DNA of 64,000 nt from Bradyrhizobium betae (GCF_008932115.1 NZ_CP044543.1:2362501-2426500), one strand, 5' to 3'; positions 10,754 to 20,405 are shown, numbered from the stretch's first letter. Notes: generated by a model from the letters alone, not told the origin. Program-made: numbers and translations.

Positions 10754-11617
10754 ATGCCCCACGCCACGACCAGGGACGATATCCGCATCTATTTCGAAGA
10801 GGCGGGTCAGGGAACGCCGATTATTTTTCTGCACGAGTTCGCGGCCGACTACACCAATTGGGAGCCGCAGATGCGTTACTTCTCGCGCGGCCATCGTTGC
10901 ATCACCTATTCGGCACGCGGCTACACGCCGTCGGATGTGCCTGAAGGCGAGGTCTACAGCTATCAGCATTTCTACACCGACGCGCTCGCCGTGCTCGATC
11001 ATCTCGGGATCGAGCGCGCGCATCTCGTCGGTCTCTCGATGGGCGCCTATTCGTCGCTCCAGATCGGATTGAACGCACCGCAGCGCGCGCTGTCGATGAC
11101 GCTCGCCGGCGTCGGCTCCGGCTCGGAGCTCGAGACTCTCGACGCGTGGCGCAGGCAATGCCGCGCCAATGCCGAACAGTTCGAGACGCTCGGCTCCGCC
11201 GAGGTTGCCAAGGTGACGCGGGAGGCGCCGAGCCGGATTCCCTTCCTGGTCAAAGACCCGCGAGGCCACGCCGATTTCTACGCCGCGCTGGCGCGGCACG
11301 ACGCGAAGGGTTCGGCGAACACGATGCGCGGTTTCCAGGGCGGCCGTCCGTCGATCTTTACGATGACCGACGCAATCAAGAAGGCGTCCACATCCGCTCT
11401 GATCATCTGCGGTGACGAGGACGATCCCTGCGTCGGGGCAAGCTTGTTTCTAAAGAAGCATCTGCCCGCGGCGGGGCTCGCGATGTTTCCGAAGTCGGGC
11501 CACGTGCTCAACCTGGAAGAGCCCGCGCTGTTCAACGAGAGCGTGGAGCGGTTCGTGACGCTGGTGGAAGCCGGGCGCTGGCCGGTGCGCGATCCAAGGT
11601 CGCTCGCGGGGCATTAG
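10754..11617 (+). CDS. Alpha/beta hydrolase
   Basis: 287 residues from ATG 10754, with GAGAGGGAAA upstream. It has the alpha/beta-hydrolase fold: oxyanion region FLHEFAADYTNWE, nucleophile elbow GLSMGAYSS (Ser near 97), acid in CGDEDDPC (near 223) and His in KSGHVLNLEEP (near 251). All catalytic residues are present, so it should be active. The substrate cannot be told from the sequence; relatives include dienelactone- and haloperoxidase-like esterases. It is followed by a palindromic repeat and then convergent metW. Confidence 0.87.
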   Translation: MPHATTRDDIRIYFEEAGQGTPIIFLHEFAADYTNWEPQMRYFSRGHRCITYSARGYTPSDVPEGEVYSYQHFYTDALAVLDHLGIERAHLVGLSMGAYSSLQIGLNAPQRALSMTLAGVGSGSELETLDAWRRQCRANAEQFETLGSAEVAKVTREAPSRIPFLVKDPRGHADFYAALARHDAKGSANTMRGFQGGRPSIFTMTDAIKKASTSALIICGDEDDPCVGASLFLKKHLPAAGLAMFPKSGHVLNLEEPALFNESVERFVTLVEAGRWPVRDPRSLAGH

Positions 11618-11619
11618 CT

Positions 11620-11724
11620 GTCATTCCGGGATGCGCCGAAGGCGCAGGCCCGGAATCCATCGGACCGCAAACGCTGTGGGCCGATGGATTCCGAGCTCGA
11701 TGCTTCGCATCGCCCCGGAATGAC
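11620..11724. repeat. Palindromic intergenic repeat of the TCATTCCGGGG family
   Basis: About 105 bases bounded by TGTCATTCCGGG and CCCCGGAATGACG, with inner complementary arms CGGAATCCATCGG and CCGATGGATTCCG. It lies between the convergent hydrolase and metW genes and could also act as a terminator. Related copies are at 38856, 42188 and 44881. Confidence 0.8.
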
Positions 11725-11730
11725 GAGAAA

Positions 11731-12393
11731 CTACTTCCCCTGCCCGCGCGTCAGCAGGAACACGCCCTGCTCGCCGAACAGGTTCCACACCCACCACGGC
11801 ATCCGCAGCCGCAGCGGGCGGCCGTAGAGATCGAGCGCCTCGGCGCGCTCCATCTTGACGCCGATCGCGTCGCAGAGCTCGACGAAATCCTTGATGGTGC
11901 AGAAATGAATGTTGGCGGTGTCGTACCAGCTTGCCGGCAGATTTTCGGTGCGCGGCATGTGGCCGCCGACCAGCAGCTGGAGCCGCATCCGCCAGAAGCC
12001 GAAATTCGGGAACGAGACGATGGCACGGCGACCGATGCGCAGCAGATTCTCCAGTACCACCTTCGGCTGCCGTGTCGCCTGCAGCGTCTGCGACAGGATC
12101 ACGTAGTCGAAAGCGTCGTCGGGATAGTTGACGAGGTCGGTGTCGGCATCGCCCTGCACCACCGCAAGACCCTTGGCGACGCAGCGGTTGACGCCCTCGC
12201 GCGACAATTCGATGCCGCGACCGTCGATGCCGCGGGTCTCCAGCAGCTGGAGCAGGTCGCCCTCGCCGCAGCCGACATCGAGCACTTTCGAGCCCGGCTT
12301 GACCATCCCGGCGACCAGCAGATGGTCGGCGCGAAACTGGCCGGATTGCTCCTTGGCGAGGCCGTCCAGCGGCAGCACTTCCTGTACGGACAT
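11731..12393 (-). CDS. metW: Methionine biosynthesis protein MetW
   Basis: 220 residues, the family's normal length. The class I methyltransferase-like fold shows DVGCGEGDLL (about 39-48) and YVILSQTLQATRQP (about 97-110), typical of MetW. MetW pairs with MetX, and in several bacteria it is needed for full homoserine O-acyltransferase activity. It lies 2 bases after metX in the same direction, so the two are translated as one operon under the SAM-II riboswitch. Confidence 0.95.
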   Translation of the reverse strand: MSVQEVLPLDGLAKEQSGQFRADHLLVAGMVKPGSKVLDVGCGEGDLLQLLETRGIDGRGIELSREGVNRCVAKGLAVVQGDADTDLVNYPDDAFDYVILSQTLQATRQPKVVLENLLRIGRRAIVSFPNFGFWRMRLQLLVGGHMPRTENLPASWYDTANIHFCTIKDFVELCDAIGVKMERAEALDLYGRPLRLRMPWWVWNLFGEQGVFLLTRGQGK

Positions 12394-12395
12394 CG

Positions 12396-13601
12396 CTAGC
12401 CCTCCTTGCTGGTGAGCCCGCGCGCCTTGCCGGCCGATTGCAGGAAGGCGCGGGAGATGTCGAGGAATTCGGGCACGTCGAGCAGGAAGGCGTCATGGCC
12501 GCGATCGGTTTCGATCTCGGCGAACGACACTCGCGCGCTCGACGCATTCAGCGCATGCACCAGCGCGCGCGATTCCGAGGTCGGGAACAGCCAGTCGCTG
12601 GTGAAGGAGACGACGCAGAAGCGGGTCTCGATGCCGGCGAACGCCTTCGCCAGCACGCCGCCATGGTCGCCGGCGATGTCGAAATAGTCCATCGCGCGCG
12701 TCAGATAGAGATAGGAATTGGCGTCGAAGCGCTCGACGAAGGACGAGCCCTGGTAGCGAAGATAGCTCTCGACCTGGAAGTCGGCATCGAACGAGAAGGT
12801 CGGCAGCTCGCGGTCCTGCATGCGCCGGCCGAACTTGCGATGCAGCGCAGCGTCCGAGAGATAGGTGATGTGCGCGGCCATGCGCGCCACCGCGAGCCCG
12901 CGATGCGGATGGATGCCGTGATCGGCGTAGCTGCCATTGTGCCAGTCGGGATCGGCCATCACGGCCTGGCGGCCGAGCTCGTGGAAGGCGATGTTCTGCG
13001 CCGAGTGCCGCGTCGCGCAGGCGATCGCCAGCGCGGAGTACACGCGCCTGGGATAGGCCGCGGTCCATTGCAGCACCTGCATGCCGCCCATCGAGCCGCC
13101 GACGACGGCGAACAGCGTATCGATGCCGAGCCGGTCGATCAGCATCGCCTGCGCGCGCACCATGTCGGGAATGGTGATGACGGGGAAATCAAGGCCCCAT
13201 ACCTTGCCGGTCCCGGGATTGATCGAGGCCGGCCCGGTCGAGCCCATGCAACCGCCGATCACGTTGGAGCAGATGATGAAGTAGCGGTTGGGATCGAGCG
13301 GCCGGCCCGGGCCGACCAGGGTTTCCCACCAGCCCGGCTTGCCGGTGACGGGATGCAAATTGGCGACGTGCTGGTCGCCGGTCAACGCATGGCAGATCAG
13401 AACCGCGTTGGAACGGTCGGCGTTGAGCTCGCCATAGGTCTGATAGGCGATCTGGAACGGGGTGAGATCGACGCCGCAGTCGAGCCGCAGTGGCTGGTCC
13501 GCGCCGAACTGCGCAACCTGCGAACTCGGATGATCCACCTCATGCGACCGGTCGTCGGCACTGATCGCGGGACTCGGAATCGACTTGACGCCAACCATCA
13601 T
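12396..13601 (-). CDS. metX: Homoserine O-acetyltransferase MetX
   Basis: 401 residues. It acylates homoserine (acetyl- or succinyl-CoA; specificity is not readable by eye), the first committed step of methionine synthesis in the cytoplasm. Alpha/beta-hydrolase fold with the nucleophile in [10 protein letters not shown] (Ser170), acid in SFTSDWLFP (Asp336) and DRGHDAFL (His369). The C-terminal [13 protein letters not shown] tail is ordinary. ATG 13601 and ATG 13598 are both possible starts; GAGG lies 3-6 bases upstream. Expression should be controlled by the riboswitch and terminator at 13651-13757. Confidence 0.96.
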   Translation of the reverse strand: MMVGVKSIPSPAISADDRSHEVDHPSSQVAQFGADQPLRLDCGVDLTPFQIAYQTYGELNADRSNAVLICHALTGDQHVANLHPVTGKPGWWETLVGPGRPLDPNRYFIICSNVIGGCMGSTGPASINPGTGKVWGLDFPVITIPDMVRAQAMLIDRLGIDTLFAVVGGSMGGMQVLQWTAAYPRRVYSALAIACATRHSAQNIAFHELGRQAVMADPDWHNGSYADHGIHPHRGLAVARMAAHITYLSDAALHRKFGRRMQDRELPTFSFDADFQVESYLRYQGSSFVERFDANSYLYLTRAMDYFDIAGDHGGVLAKAFAGIETRFCVVSFTSDWLFPTSESRALVHALNASSARVSFAEIETDRGHDAFLLDVPEFLDISRAFLQSAGKARGLTSKEG

Positions 13602-13650
13602 CGACCTCGTTTGCGACCGGTTGCCAAGCCGGCGCTGGATTCAGGCCATG

Positions 13651-13683
13651 AAAAACCCGGCCTGAACGATAGGTTCGGCCGGG
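13651..13683 (-). terminator. Attenuator terminator between SAM-II aptamer and metX
   Basis: On the minus strand CCCGGCCGAAC pairs with GTTC-A-GGCCGGG (one bulged A) and is followed at once by TTTTT (13655-13651), an intrinsic terminator. Its 5' arm CCCGGCC (13683-13677) can instead pair with GGCCGGG at 13703-13697, giving a competing antiterminator. Confidence 0.8.
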
Positions 13684-13701
13684 ATCGGAAGCGTCCCCGG
13701 C

Positions 13702-13757
13702 CTGTTTAGCGAGTTTTTTAACGTGGCTGCAAGCCGGCCGGCTCAAATGACCACGGA
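13702..13757 (-). promoter_or_regulatory. SAM-II riboswitch upstream of metX
   Basis: The minus strand carries the SAM-II hallmarks in order: the P1 arm CGTGG, the segment TCATTTGAGCCGGC, CTTGCAGCCACG (closing P1 with CCACG), GTTAAA and finally TCGCTAAA, which forms the pseudoknot. SAM-II aptamers are almost confined to alphaproteobacterial methionine genes, and this one sits directly before metX. SAM binding is expected to lower metX-metW expression. Confidence 0.93.
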
Positions 13758-13765
13758 ACAGGCAA

Positions 13766-13794
13766 AAACTACTGTCTTGGGCGGTTTTCGTCAA
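13766..13794 (-). promoter_or_regulatory. metX promoter
   Basis: Minus strand: TTGACG (13794-13789), 17 bases, TAGTTT (13771-13766). Transcription from this would begin near 13759, right at the first base of the SAM-II P1 stem. Confidence 0.65.
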
Positions 13795-13981
13795 GTCGGG
13801 GTCCGGATTAACCAAAATAGTCCCTCACCGGGCGGCAGAGCAGGGCCAATTTCCCTTTGCATTTCTCTTTGCTTTCGCCGCTCCGACTGCCTAATCAGAA
13901 CCTCGACAGCAGCGGGCCCGACCTTGCCAATCGACCTGGCCGGCCCGCATTGGAACGCCTCTCAACATTCCCTTGCCAGAT

Positions 13982-14830
13982 ATGTCCCAACGTCCGCCCG
14001 CGCCACCATCGCTCCAGGAATTGCGCAAGGAGATCGACGCGATCGACGAGGGCATGCACCGCCTGCTGATGCAGCGCGGCGACATCATCGACCGCCTGAT
14101 CCAGGTGAAGCAGACCCAGGAGGTCGGCTCGGCATTCCGCCCCGCGCGCGAGGCCGCGATGATGCGTGACCTCGTGCAGCGTCATCGCGGCATCCTGCCG
14201 CTCGACACGGTCGAGAGCATCTGGCGCGTCATCATCTCGACCTTCACCTATGTCCAGGCGCCGTTCTCCGTGCATGCCGACATCTCGGTGAGCGAGCCCG
14301 CCATGCGCGATTCCGCGCGATTCCATTTCGGCTTCACGGTGCCCTACGTCGCGCATTTCAGCGCGCAGGCGGCGGTCGAGGCGGTGGCGAAATCCAAGGG
14401 CGATCTGGCGCTGGTCTCGGCGACCTCGAGCCGCACGCCGTGGTGGCTGGAGCTGGAAGCAGCGGGCGCGCCAAAGATCATCGCGCAGCTGCCCTTCGTC
14501 GAGCGCGCCGACCATCCGGCCGCGCTGCCGGTGTTCGCCATCTCGCGCGTCGCCGACAGCGCCCTGGTGACGGAGGTCGAGACCTTCAGTGTGCGCGTGT
14601 CCGGGTGGAACGCCGACGTCGCGCGCGCACTGTCGCCGCTCGCCGAGATCGTGGCGGTGCCCGATACCGCCTTCGACGGCGCGGCGCTGCTGGTCTCGGT
14701 CACCAGCGCAACCAGCATCGACAAAATCAAGGCTGCCCTGATCGAAGCGGGGGCCTCGGTGCGCTCCACGGCCCTCGTCGGCAGCCACGCAACGCGCTAT
14801 ACGGTGCCCCCGACCGGGCCGAAATCGTAA
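13982..14830 (+). CDS. Chorismate mutase with long C-terminal extension
   Basis: 282 residues from ATG 13982 (a TTG at 13973 is possible). The N-terminal AroQ-type chorismate mutase domain (about 10-95) shows LQELRKEIDAID, the Arg/Lys positions of the helix bundle and the FRPAREAAMM motif. The remaining 185 residues resemble a periplasmic-binding/prephenate-dehydratase-like fold (FHFGFTVPYVAHFSAQAAV, then GDLALVSATSS), but the dehydratase catalytic Thr-Arg-Phe motif is not seen. It converts chorismate to prephenate in Phe/Tyr synthesis. hisC starts 34 bases after the stop, suggesting an operon with the dehydrogenase. Confidence 0.88.
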   Translation: MSQRPPAPPSLQELRKEIDAIDEGMHRLLMQRGDIIDRLIQVKQTQEVGSAFRPAREAAMMRDLVQRHRGILPLDTVESIWRVIISTFTYVQAPFSVHADISVSEPAMRDSARFHFGFTVPYVAHFSAQAAVEAVAKSKGDLALVSATSSRTPWWLELEAAGAPKIIAQLPFVERADHPAALPVFAISRVADSALVTEVETFSVRVSGWNADVARALSPLAEIVAVPDTAFDGAALLVSVTSATSIDKIKAALIEAGASVRSTALVGSHATRYTVPPTGPKS

Positions 14831-14864
14831 ATCGCGAACCTAGCCTGCCATTCCGGAGTTGAAG

Positions 14865-15959
14865 ATGTCCCGCCCCGTGCCGAATCCCGGCATTCTCGAT
14901 ATTGCGCCCTACACGCCCGGCAAGAGCCCGGTCGCCGAGCCGGGCCGCAAGGTGTTCAAGCTTTCGGCCAACGAGACGCCGTTCGGGCCCTCGCCGAAGG
15001 CGATCGAGGCCTTCAAGAGCGTGGCGGATCATCTGGAAGATTATCCGGAAGGCACCTCGCGCGTGCTGCGCGAAGCGATCGGCCGCAGCTTCGGCCTCGA
15101 TCCCAACCGCATCATCTGCGGCGCCGGTTCGGACGAGATCCTGAACCTGCTCGCCCACACCTATCTCAGCCATGGAGACGAGGCGATCTCCACCACGCAC
15201 GGCTTCCTGGTCTATCCGATCGCGACCATGGCGGTCGGTGCTAAAAACGTCGTTGCCGCCGAGAAGAACCTCACCACCGACGTCGACGCCATCCTCAAGG
15301 CGGTGACGCCGAAGACAAAGCTGGTCTGGCTCGCCAACCCCAACAATCCGACCGGGACCTATATTCCGTTCGACGAGGTCAAGCGCCTGCGCGCCGGCCT
15401 GCCGTCGCACGTGCTGCTGGTACTGGACGCCGCCTATTCCGACTACGTCTCGCGCAACGATTACGAGATGGGGATCGAGCTCGTCGCCACCACCGAGAAC
15501 ACCGTGGTGACGCACACTTTCTCCAAGATCCACGGCCTCGCGGCGCTGCGAATCGGCTGGATGTTCGGCCCGGAGCACATCATCGACGCCGTCAACCGCA
15601 TCCGCGGTCCGTTCAACGTGTCGACCCCGGCGATGTACGCCGCCGTTGCCGCGATCGAGGACACCGCGCACCAGGCGATGTCGAAGCAGTTCACCGAGAC
15701 CTGGCGCAATTGGCTGGCCGAGGAGATCACCAAGCTCGGGCTGAAGGTGACGCCGGGCGTTGCGAACTTCGTGCTGATCCACTTCCCGGAAACGGGCAAG
15801 ACCTCGGACGCGGCCGACGCCTATCTCACCAGGCGCGGCCTCGTGCTGCGCGGGCTGAAGAATTACGGCCTGCATCATGCGCTGCGCATGACCATCGGCA
15901 CCGAAGAGGCCAATCGTCTCGTCGTCGAAGGCCTGCGCGACTTCATGGCCGGCAAATGA
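14865..15959 (+). CDS. hisC: Histidinol-phosphate / aromatic aminotransferase HisC
   Basis: 364 residues. The start ATG 14865 has GGAG 6 bases upstream. Fold type I PLP aminotransferase: [13 protein letters not shown] near the N-terminus, PNNPTGTY (near 160), DAAYSDYV (Asp near 190), PLP Lys in [15 protein letters not shown] (Lys221) and the C-terminal Arg in [10 protein letters not shown]. Its place between chorismate mutase and prephenate dehydrogenase suggests that it also, or mainly, transaminates prephenate or 4-hydroxyphenylpyruvate. The stop overlaps the next start as ATGA, so the two genes are translationally coupled. Confidence 0.92.
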   Translation: MSRPVPNPGILDIAPYTPGKSPVAEPGRKVFKLSANETPFGPSPKAIEAFKSVADHLEDYPEGTSRVLREAIGRSFGLDPNRIICGAGSDEILNLLAHTYLSHGDEAISTTHGFLVYPIATMAVGAKNVVAAEKNLTTDVDAILKAVTPKTKLVWLANPNNPTGTYIPFDEVKRLRAGLPSHVLLVLDAAYSDYVSRNDYEMGIELVATTENTVVTHTFSKIHGLAALRIGWMFGPEHIIDAVNRIRGPFNVSTPAMYAAVAAIEDTAHQAMSKQFTETWRNWLAEEITKLGLKVTPGVANFVLIHFPETGKTSDAADAYLTRRGLVLRGLKNYGLHHALRMTIGTEEANRLVVEGLRDFMAGK

Positions 15960-16894
15960 GCGTCCAGCCGCACTTCCAGCGCGTCGCGCTGATCGGCTTC
16001 GGCCTGATCGGCGGCTCGATCGCGCGCGCTGCGAAGCTCCAGGGGCTGGCCGGCGAGATCGTCACCACCGCGCGCTCGGAGAAGACGCGCGCGCGGGTGC
16101 TGGAGCTCGGCATCGTCGACCAGGTCGTGGCGACCAATGCGGAGGCCGTGAAGGACGCCGATCTCGTCATCCTCTGCATTCCCGTCGGTGCCTGCGGGCC
16201 GGTGGCGCAGGAGATCGCTGATTATCTCAAGCCGGGCGCGATCGTCTCCGACGTCGGCTCGGTCAAGGGAGCGATCGTCAGGGATATGGCGCCGCATCTG
16301 CCGAAGAGCGTTCATTTCGTGCCGGCCCACCCCGTCGCGGGCACCGAGCATTCGGGGCCGGATTCCGGCTTCGCCGAGCTCTTCATCAACCGCTGGTGCA
16401 TCCTGACGCCGCCGGAAGGCGTCGATCCGGCGGCCACCGATCGCCTGCGTGCATTCTGGGCCGCGATGGGCGCCAAGGTCGAGGTGATGGGCCCGGATCA
16501 TCATGATCTCGTGCTCGCGATCACCAGCCATTTGCCGCATCTGATCGCCTACACCATCGTCGGCACTGCCGACGAATTGGCGCAGGTGACGGAGTCCGAG
16601 GTCATCAAGTTCTCCGCCGGCGGCTTTCGCGACTTCACCCGCATCGCGGCCTCCGATCCGACGATGTGGCGCGACGTCTTCCTCGCCAACAAGGAGGCCG
16701 TGCTGGAGATGCTCGGCACCTTCACCGAGGATCTGGCAAAGCTCACCCGCGCCATCCGCCGCGGCGACGGCGAGGCGCTGTTCGACCACTTCACCCGCAC
16801 CCGCGCCATCCGCCGCGGCATCGTCGAGATCGGCCAGGATTCGGCCGCGGCGGATTTCGGCCGCCAGCATGGGCAGCTCGGCAAGAAGCCGTAG
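15956..16894 (+). CDS. tyrA: Prephenate/arogenate dehydrogenase family protein
   Basis: 312 residues from ATG 15956, overlapping the hisC stop by 4 bases. The N-terminal Rossmann domain has [12 protein letters not shown] (about 13-24); the helical C-terminal dimer domain follows. The prephenate dehydrogenase signatures [12 protein letters not shown] (near 125) and [12 protein letters not shown] (near 190, with catalytic His) are both present. It oxidatively decarboxylates prephenate or arogenate for tyrosine synthesis in the cytoplasm. No ACT feedback domain is attached, so control by tyrosine, if any, uses another route. Confidence 0.93.
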   Translation: MSVQPHFQRVALIGFGLIGGSIARAAKLQGLAGEIVTTARSEKTRARVLELGIVDQVVATNAEAVKDADLVILCIPVGACGPVAQEIADYLKPGAIVSDVGSVKGAIVRDMAPHLPKSVHFVPAHPVAGTEHSGPDSGFAELFINRWCILTPPEGVDPAATDRLRAFWAAMGAKVEVMGPDHHDLVLAITSHLPHLIAYTIVGTADELAQVTESEVIKFSAGGFRDFTRIAASDPTMWRDVFLANKEAVLEMLGTFTEDLAKLTRAIRRGDGEALFDHFTRTRAIRRGIVEIGQDSAAADFGRQHGQLGKKP

Positions 16895-16905
16895 CGGCTT
16901 CATCG

Positions 16906-18474
16906 CTAGAACGGATAGTAGCGGATCTGCGTCATGACGACGTTGTCGTCGGTCTTCGGCGCGCCACCGACGCCGGCGAAAGCGAACCGCTGCGTGTAGG
17001 AATACTGCACGCCGGCTTTCAGCGTGCCGTAATTGCCCTGGTAGATGGTGTCGTATATCCCCGCCGTGATCTGGCGGACCTCCCTTGTGTTGCCGTTGCA
17101 CGTCGCGGCCGGCGAGCTCTCGATGCCGCAGCCGGTGTTGTTGTAGAGCGGATTGCCATAGCCGAACGGCACCGTGCCGACATTGGCGAAATTGGCCTTG
17201 GCTTTTTCGAGACCTGCGTAGCTGTAGACCTCGAGGCTCGGCGTCGCATGCCAGATCAGGCCGACCGCCGCCGCCGTGATCGTCAGCGGCAGGATGGTGC
17301 CGTCCTGTGCGACCGCCGCGTCCGGGAATGGCGTCGCCGTGAAGCGGCCGAGCACGCCGCGCGAGCCATAGAGCTGAAGGTCGAGCGTTTTCGGAATCAG
17401 CTCGGCGTAGATGTGGCCGCCGAAACTTCCGGTGTCGTAGGTGTGATTGGCGTTGTTGAAGCGGTCGAACAGCTGGCGATAGAGCGCCCAGGCCTCGACA
17501 TGCAGCTTGTAAGGCCCGAGCCGAGGGTCCCACGCCGCCTTCACCGTGACGTCAGGCACCTGGTTCAAGCTGACATTGTTGAGGTTGTTGAAGAAGCTGC
17601 CGCCCGGCCCGGTCAAATTGACCTGCAAATTCGGGTTGAGCACGCCCTGCGGTCCGGCGGCGGGGGTGCCGACGGAGGGCACGTTGCCGCCGAAGAACGC
17701 GGTCTGTGCATTCTCGACGGACGCGGCGAGCTTGAACTCGGGTCCGATGTCCTGCCAGACGCGCAAGCCCGGCTGCCGCGCGGCCAGAAATCCCGGAACG
17801 GATTCGAAATCGATTACGCCGGGCGCGTCGACGCCGCGAGGATCGATGCCGGACCTGGTCGGCGCGTTCAGCGACCAGGATTGTCCGGCGAGGAAATTTA
17901 GACCGAGATCGCTGCGATCGACCTCCAGGCTGAGCTGCCGCATGCGCGGATTGAACGAGTTGGTTGCAACCGAGCTCGCCGTCTGCGCCGCGCCTTCGAA
18001 GTCGATCTCGCCGTAGCCGGCCAGATGCGTGTCGGCATCGGCGTTGCCTTCCGCCAGCACCGAGAACCTGCTCTGGCGCGCGGAGAAGCGCGTTTCCGGA
18101 ATGTTGAAGTTGCGGCTCTGCTGATAGGGGATGAAGTTGTAGACCGAGCCGGTGTCGGACGCGAGATTGCGCGAGCGGTAGATGCCGGTGAGATCGACCC
18201 AGCCGCCGAATGTCAGCGTGACGCCCTTGTAGCAGACCTTGCCAGCCGCGCATGGATCGGCGGCGAGCGTCTTGTAGCTTGCCGGCAGCTGGATTGACCT
18301 CGTCTGCGCTTCAACCTGCCGCTTCTTGCGTGCCTCCTGGTCCACGCGCTGCTGCAGTTCTTTCAGCTTCGCCTTCAGCGACTGGATTTCGGCTCCGACA
18401 TTGTCGTCGGCACGCGCCTCTCCTGAACAGGCAGCGAGCATTCCGAGCATCAGTCCGCAATTGATGATCCGCAC
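16906..18474 (-). CDS. Outer-membrane porin with N-terminal coiled coil
   Basis: 522 residues from GTG 18474, with a perfect GGAGG 6 bases upstream. The signal peptide (about 1-22) contains a Cys (AACSGEARA), so lipid modification cannot be excluded. A short coiled coil follows (about 27-60, IQSLKAKLKELQQRV), then a porin barrel of alternating beta strands ending in ...IRYYPF with the terminal aromatic needed for barrel assembly. Motif GKVCYKGVTLTFGGWVDL is typical of rhizobial porins. It should trimerise in the outer membrane and pass small solutes. It is convergent with tyrA, only 11 bases apart. Confidence 0.9.
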   Translation of the reverse strand: MRIINCGLMLGMLAACSGEARADDNVGAEIQSLKAKLKELQQRVDQEARKKRQVEAQTRSIQLPASYKTLAADPCAAGKVCYKGVTLTFGGWVDLTGIYRSRNLASDTGSVYNFIPYQQSRNFNIPETRFSARQSRFSVLAEGNADADTHLAGYGEIDFEGAAQTASSVATNSFNPRMRQLSLEVDRSDLGLNFLAGQSWSLNAPTRSGIDPRGVDAPGVIDFESVPGFLAARQPGLRVWQDIGPEFKLAASVENAQTAFFGGNVPSVGTPAAGPQGVLNPNLQVNLTGPGGSFFNNLNNVSLNQVPDVTVKAAWDPRLGPYKLHVEAWALYRQLFDRFNNANHTYDTGSFGGHIYAELIPKTLDLQLYGSRGVLGRFTATPFPDAAVAQDGTILPLTITAAAVGLIWHATPSLEVYSYAGLEKAKANFANVGTVPFGYGNPLYNNTGCGIESSPAATCNGNTREVRQITAGIYDTIYQGNYGTLKAGVQYSYTQRFAFAGVGGAPKTDDNVVMTQIRYYPF

Positions 18475-18738
18475 GTAGACCTCCCTCCACTTGGGAAACC
18501 CGCGCCGGCTGCGGCGCCTGCATGCTTCCCTGGTGTGGAGTGATTGGGGGCCGGCTGCGATTATTCTCGGCGGGCTGCATCTTCCGCATCACGTTTTCCT
18601 GACGGTCATGCTCGGAATAATTTCACGAGATCGCCGATCCGCACGTGCGATTGTCGCCATTGTCCGAGGTCGCGCGCATTGGGCCCGGCCGGGGCATGAC
18701 CGAGCCCAACGACGCGACGTGCAAGTGGTGGACGGCAT
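18475..18738. other. Intergenic region upstream of the porin
   Basis: 264 bases holding the porin's ribosome site and presumably its promoter. No gene, tRNA or clear hairpin was recognised. Confidence 0.4.
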
Positions 18739-18966
18739 TTATTTGCCCTTGGTCGCGCGCATCACCGTGGGGCGCGGTGATTTCGGTGCGGGCACGGACG
18801 CCATCGTGTCCCGCGTTGCCGGGCTCGCAAGGCTGCGATCGCCGTTCGGATACATCGAGGCGTAGGCGGCCGGCTCCTGCGACTGCCATTGCCACTGCGC
18901 GAACGCGGGCGTTGCGAGCGCGGACGAGACCGCAATGGCGGCAACGAACAGTTTCGACTTGGTCAT
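18739..18966 (-). CDS. Small exported protein of unknown function
   Basis: 75 residues from ATG 18966 with AGGAGAGA upstream. A classic signal peptide (1-22, KLFVAAIAVSSALATPAFA) is followed by a mature part of only about 53 residues that starts QWQWQSQEPAAYASMYPN and ends in a basic Thr/Arg/Lys tail. I do not recognise a family; similar small QWQWQ proteins are common in Bradyrhizobium. The short mature part and the signal suggest a periplasmic or surface peptide. Confidence 0.75.
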   Translation of the reverse strand: MTKSKLFVAAIAVSSALATPAFAQWQWQSQEPAAYASMYPNGDRSLASPATRDTMASVPAPKSPRPTVMRATKGK

Positions 18967-19110
18967 GATATCTCTCCTGCCTGGGCGAACCGCATCATCG
19001 TGCGGCCGACATGGAGAGAGAGCGGACCTTGCGGCTCCGCATTCCCGGCGTGCAATCACGATCCAGCGAAGAGATCGTGACGAGGGTTCTTCGCGCGAAC
19101 GATGGAGAAC

Positions 19111-20295
19111 CTAATACAACGGCGGGATCTGGCCGACCTTGACCGGGCCGAGCAGCACGGCGCCGTCGACGAATTTCAGCGGGAAGCTGCGGGCCTTCTT
19201 GCCTTCCAGCGTGCTTTCGGTGCCGATCGAATTGATGCCGGCGGCAAGTCCGGCATTGGCGTTCTGCTTGATGAGCTTGCCGAGACCAGGCACCGCGCGG
19301 TCGAGCGCGCCAAAGAGATTGTTGAGGTCCTGCGACTTCACGCCGGGCGCGACGCGGTCGAGCGTTGCCTGCGGCACGCCCTCTTCCAGCATCTTCTCGA
19401 TACCGAGCGCCGGGATCACGCGCTCGAGGCCCGTCACCGTCATCTGCAGCTCGCCGTCGAGTCGGCCATTGGCCGAGAGTCCGAGCGTGCCAGCCGCGAC
19501 CGCGATCATCTCGCCCTGCTGGATCCGCGACTGCACGATCTCGATATGGCCGCCGGCGGCCTGGATCTCGCGGAAGCGCTGCGGCCAGGGCTTTGGCGTG
19601 AGGTCGGAGAGGCCGGTGATCTTCGCGCGCGTGTCGGCTTCGAACGGCTCGGCCAGCAAGGGATGAACACCCTGGATGCTACCCTGCGCGATATGGGCCA
19701 CGGTCTCGATCACGGGATGATCGGCCGGCGATCCGTCGGCGAGACGTCCGTGCAATTCGACCTGCTTGGCGCGCGCGAGCGGTACCTGCACGCTGCCGTC
19801 GAGACGGTTGAGGCTGGGATCGTCGAACACGATGGAGGCGCGGTCCGGGATTGCCGGCAGGCCGACCACGCTGCTGCGGCCCTTGCTCCAGTTCATCACG
19901 AAGGTGTTTTGCGTGACGCCGTCGGTCAGCGTCGCCGGCGCGGAGAATTCGGCGATGACGAGCTTGGGATCGTAGACCTGGGCGACGACCAGGATGTTGT
20001 CGAGCCTGGCCGTGAACGGCGTCTTGCTCGCATTCTGCGACACCAGGGCGACGCTGGCGCCCGAGCACTGGACCTCGAAGCGGAACGGGAAGCCCGCGAT
20101 CGACCGCTTGGCGCAATCATAGATGCGGCCGGCTTTGGCCTCCTGCGCGCGCCAGGCATCTGCCGCCACCTCGGCCTGCGAGGCGGCATAGAACCAGAAG
20201 CAGCTCCACGCGACCGCGAGGATCAGGAGGAGAACGGGTGCGATGAAAAGGCCCCAACGGGAGCGCCGGCCTGCGGCAACGGTCATATCGGACAT
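19111..20295 (-). CDS. DUF2125 domain-containing membrane-anchored protein
   Basis: 394 residues. One N-terminal membrane helix (about 15-37, LFIAPVLLLILAVAWSCFWFY) is followed by a long periplasmic beta-rich domain with the DUF2125 opening GRIYDCAKRSIAGFPFRFEVQC (two Cys near 60 and 77, possibly a disulfide). The function of the family is unknown; the shape resembles AsmA/lipid-transfer type proteins. It is divergent from the ChaC-like gene and probably monocistronic. Confidence 0.85.
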   Translation of the reverse strand: MSDMTVAAGRRSRWGLFIAPVLLLILAVAWSCFWFYAASQAEVAADAWRAQEAKAGRIYDCAKRSIAGFPFRFEVQCSGASVALVSQNASKTPFTARLDNILVVAQVYDPKLVIAEFSAPATLTDGVTQNTFVMNWSKGRSSVVGLPAIPDRASIVFDDPSLNRLDGSVQVPLARAKQVELHGRLADGSPADHPVIETVAHIAQGSIQGVHPLLAEPFEADTRAKITGLSDLTPKPWPQRFREIQAAGGHIEIVQSRIQQGEMIAVAAGTLGLSANGRLDGELQMTVTGLERVIPALGIEKMLEEGVPQATLDRVAPGVKSQDLNNLFGALDRAVPGLGKLIKQNANAGLAAGINSIGTESTLEGKKARSFPLKFVDGAVLLGPVKVGQIPPLY

Positions 20296-20405
20296 GCGGC
20301 GACCCTTTGACCCCAGATGATGGCAAATGTAAGCGAGGTTGGCTTGCGCCGAAAGGCGGAGAATTCGCTTCGCTTGGGGGCGCGGTTCTGGTAGCCGTGC
20401 CCGAA

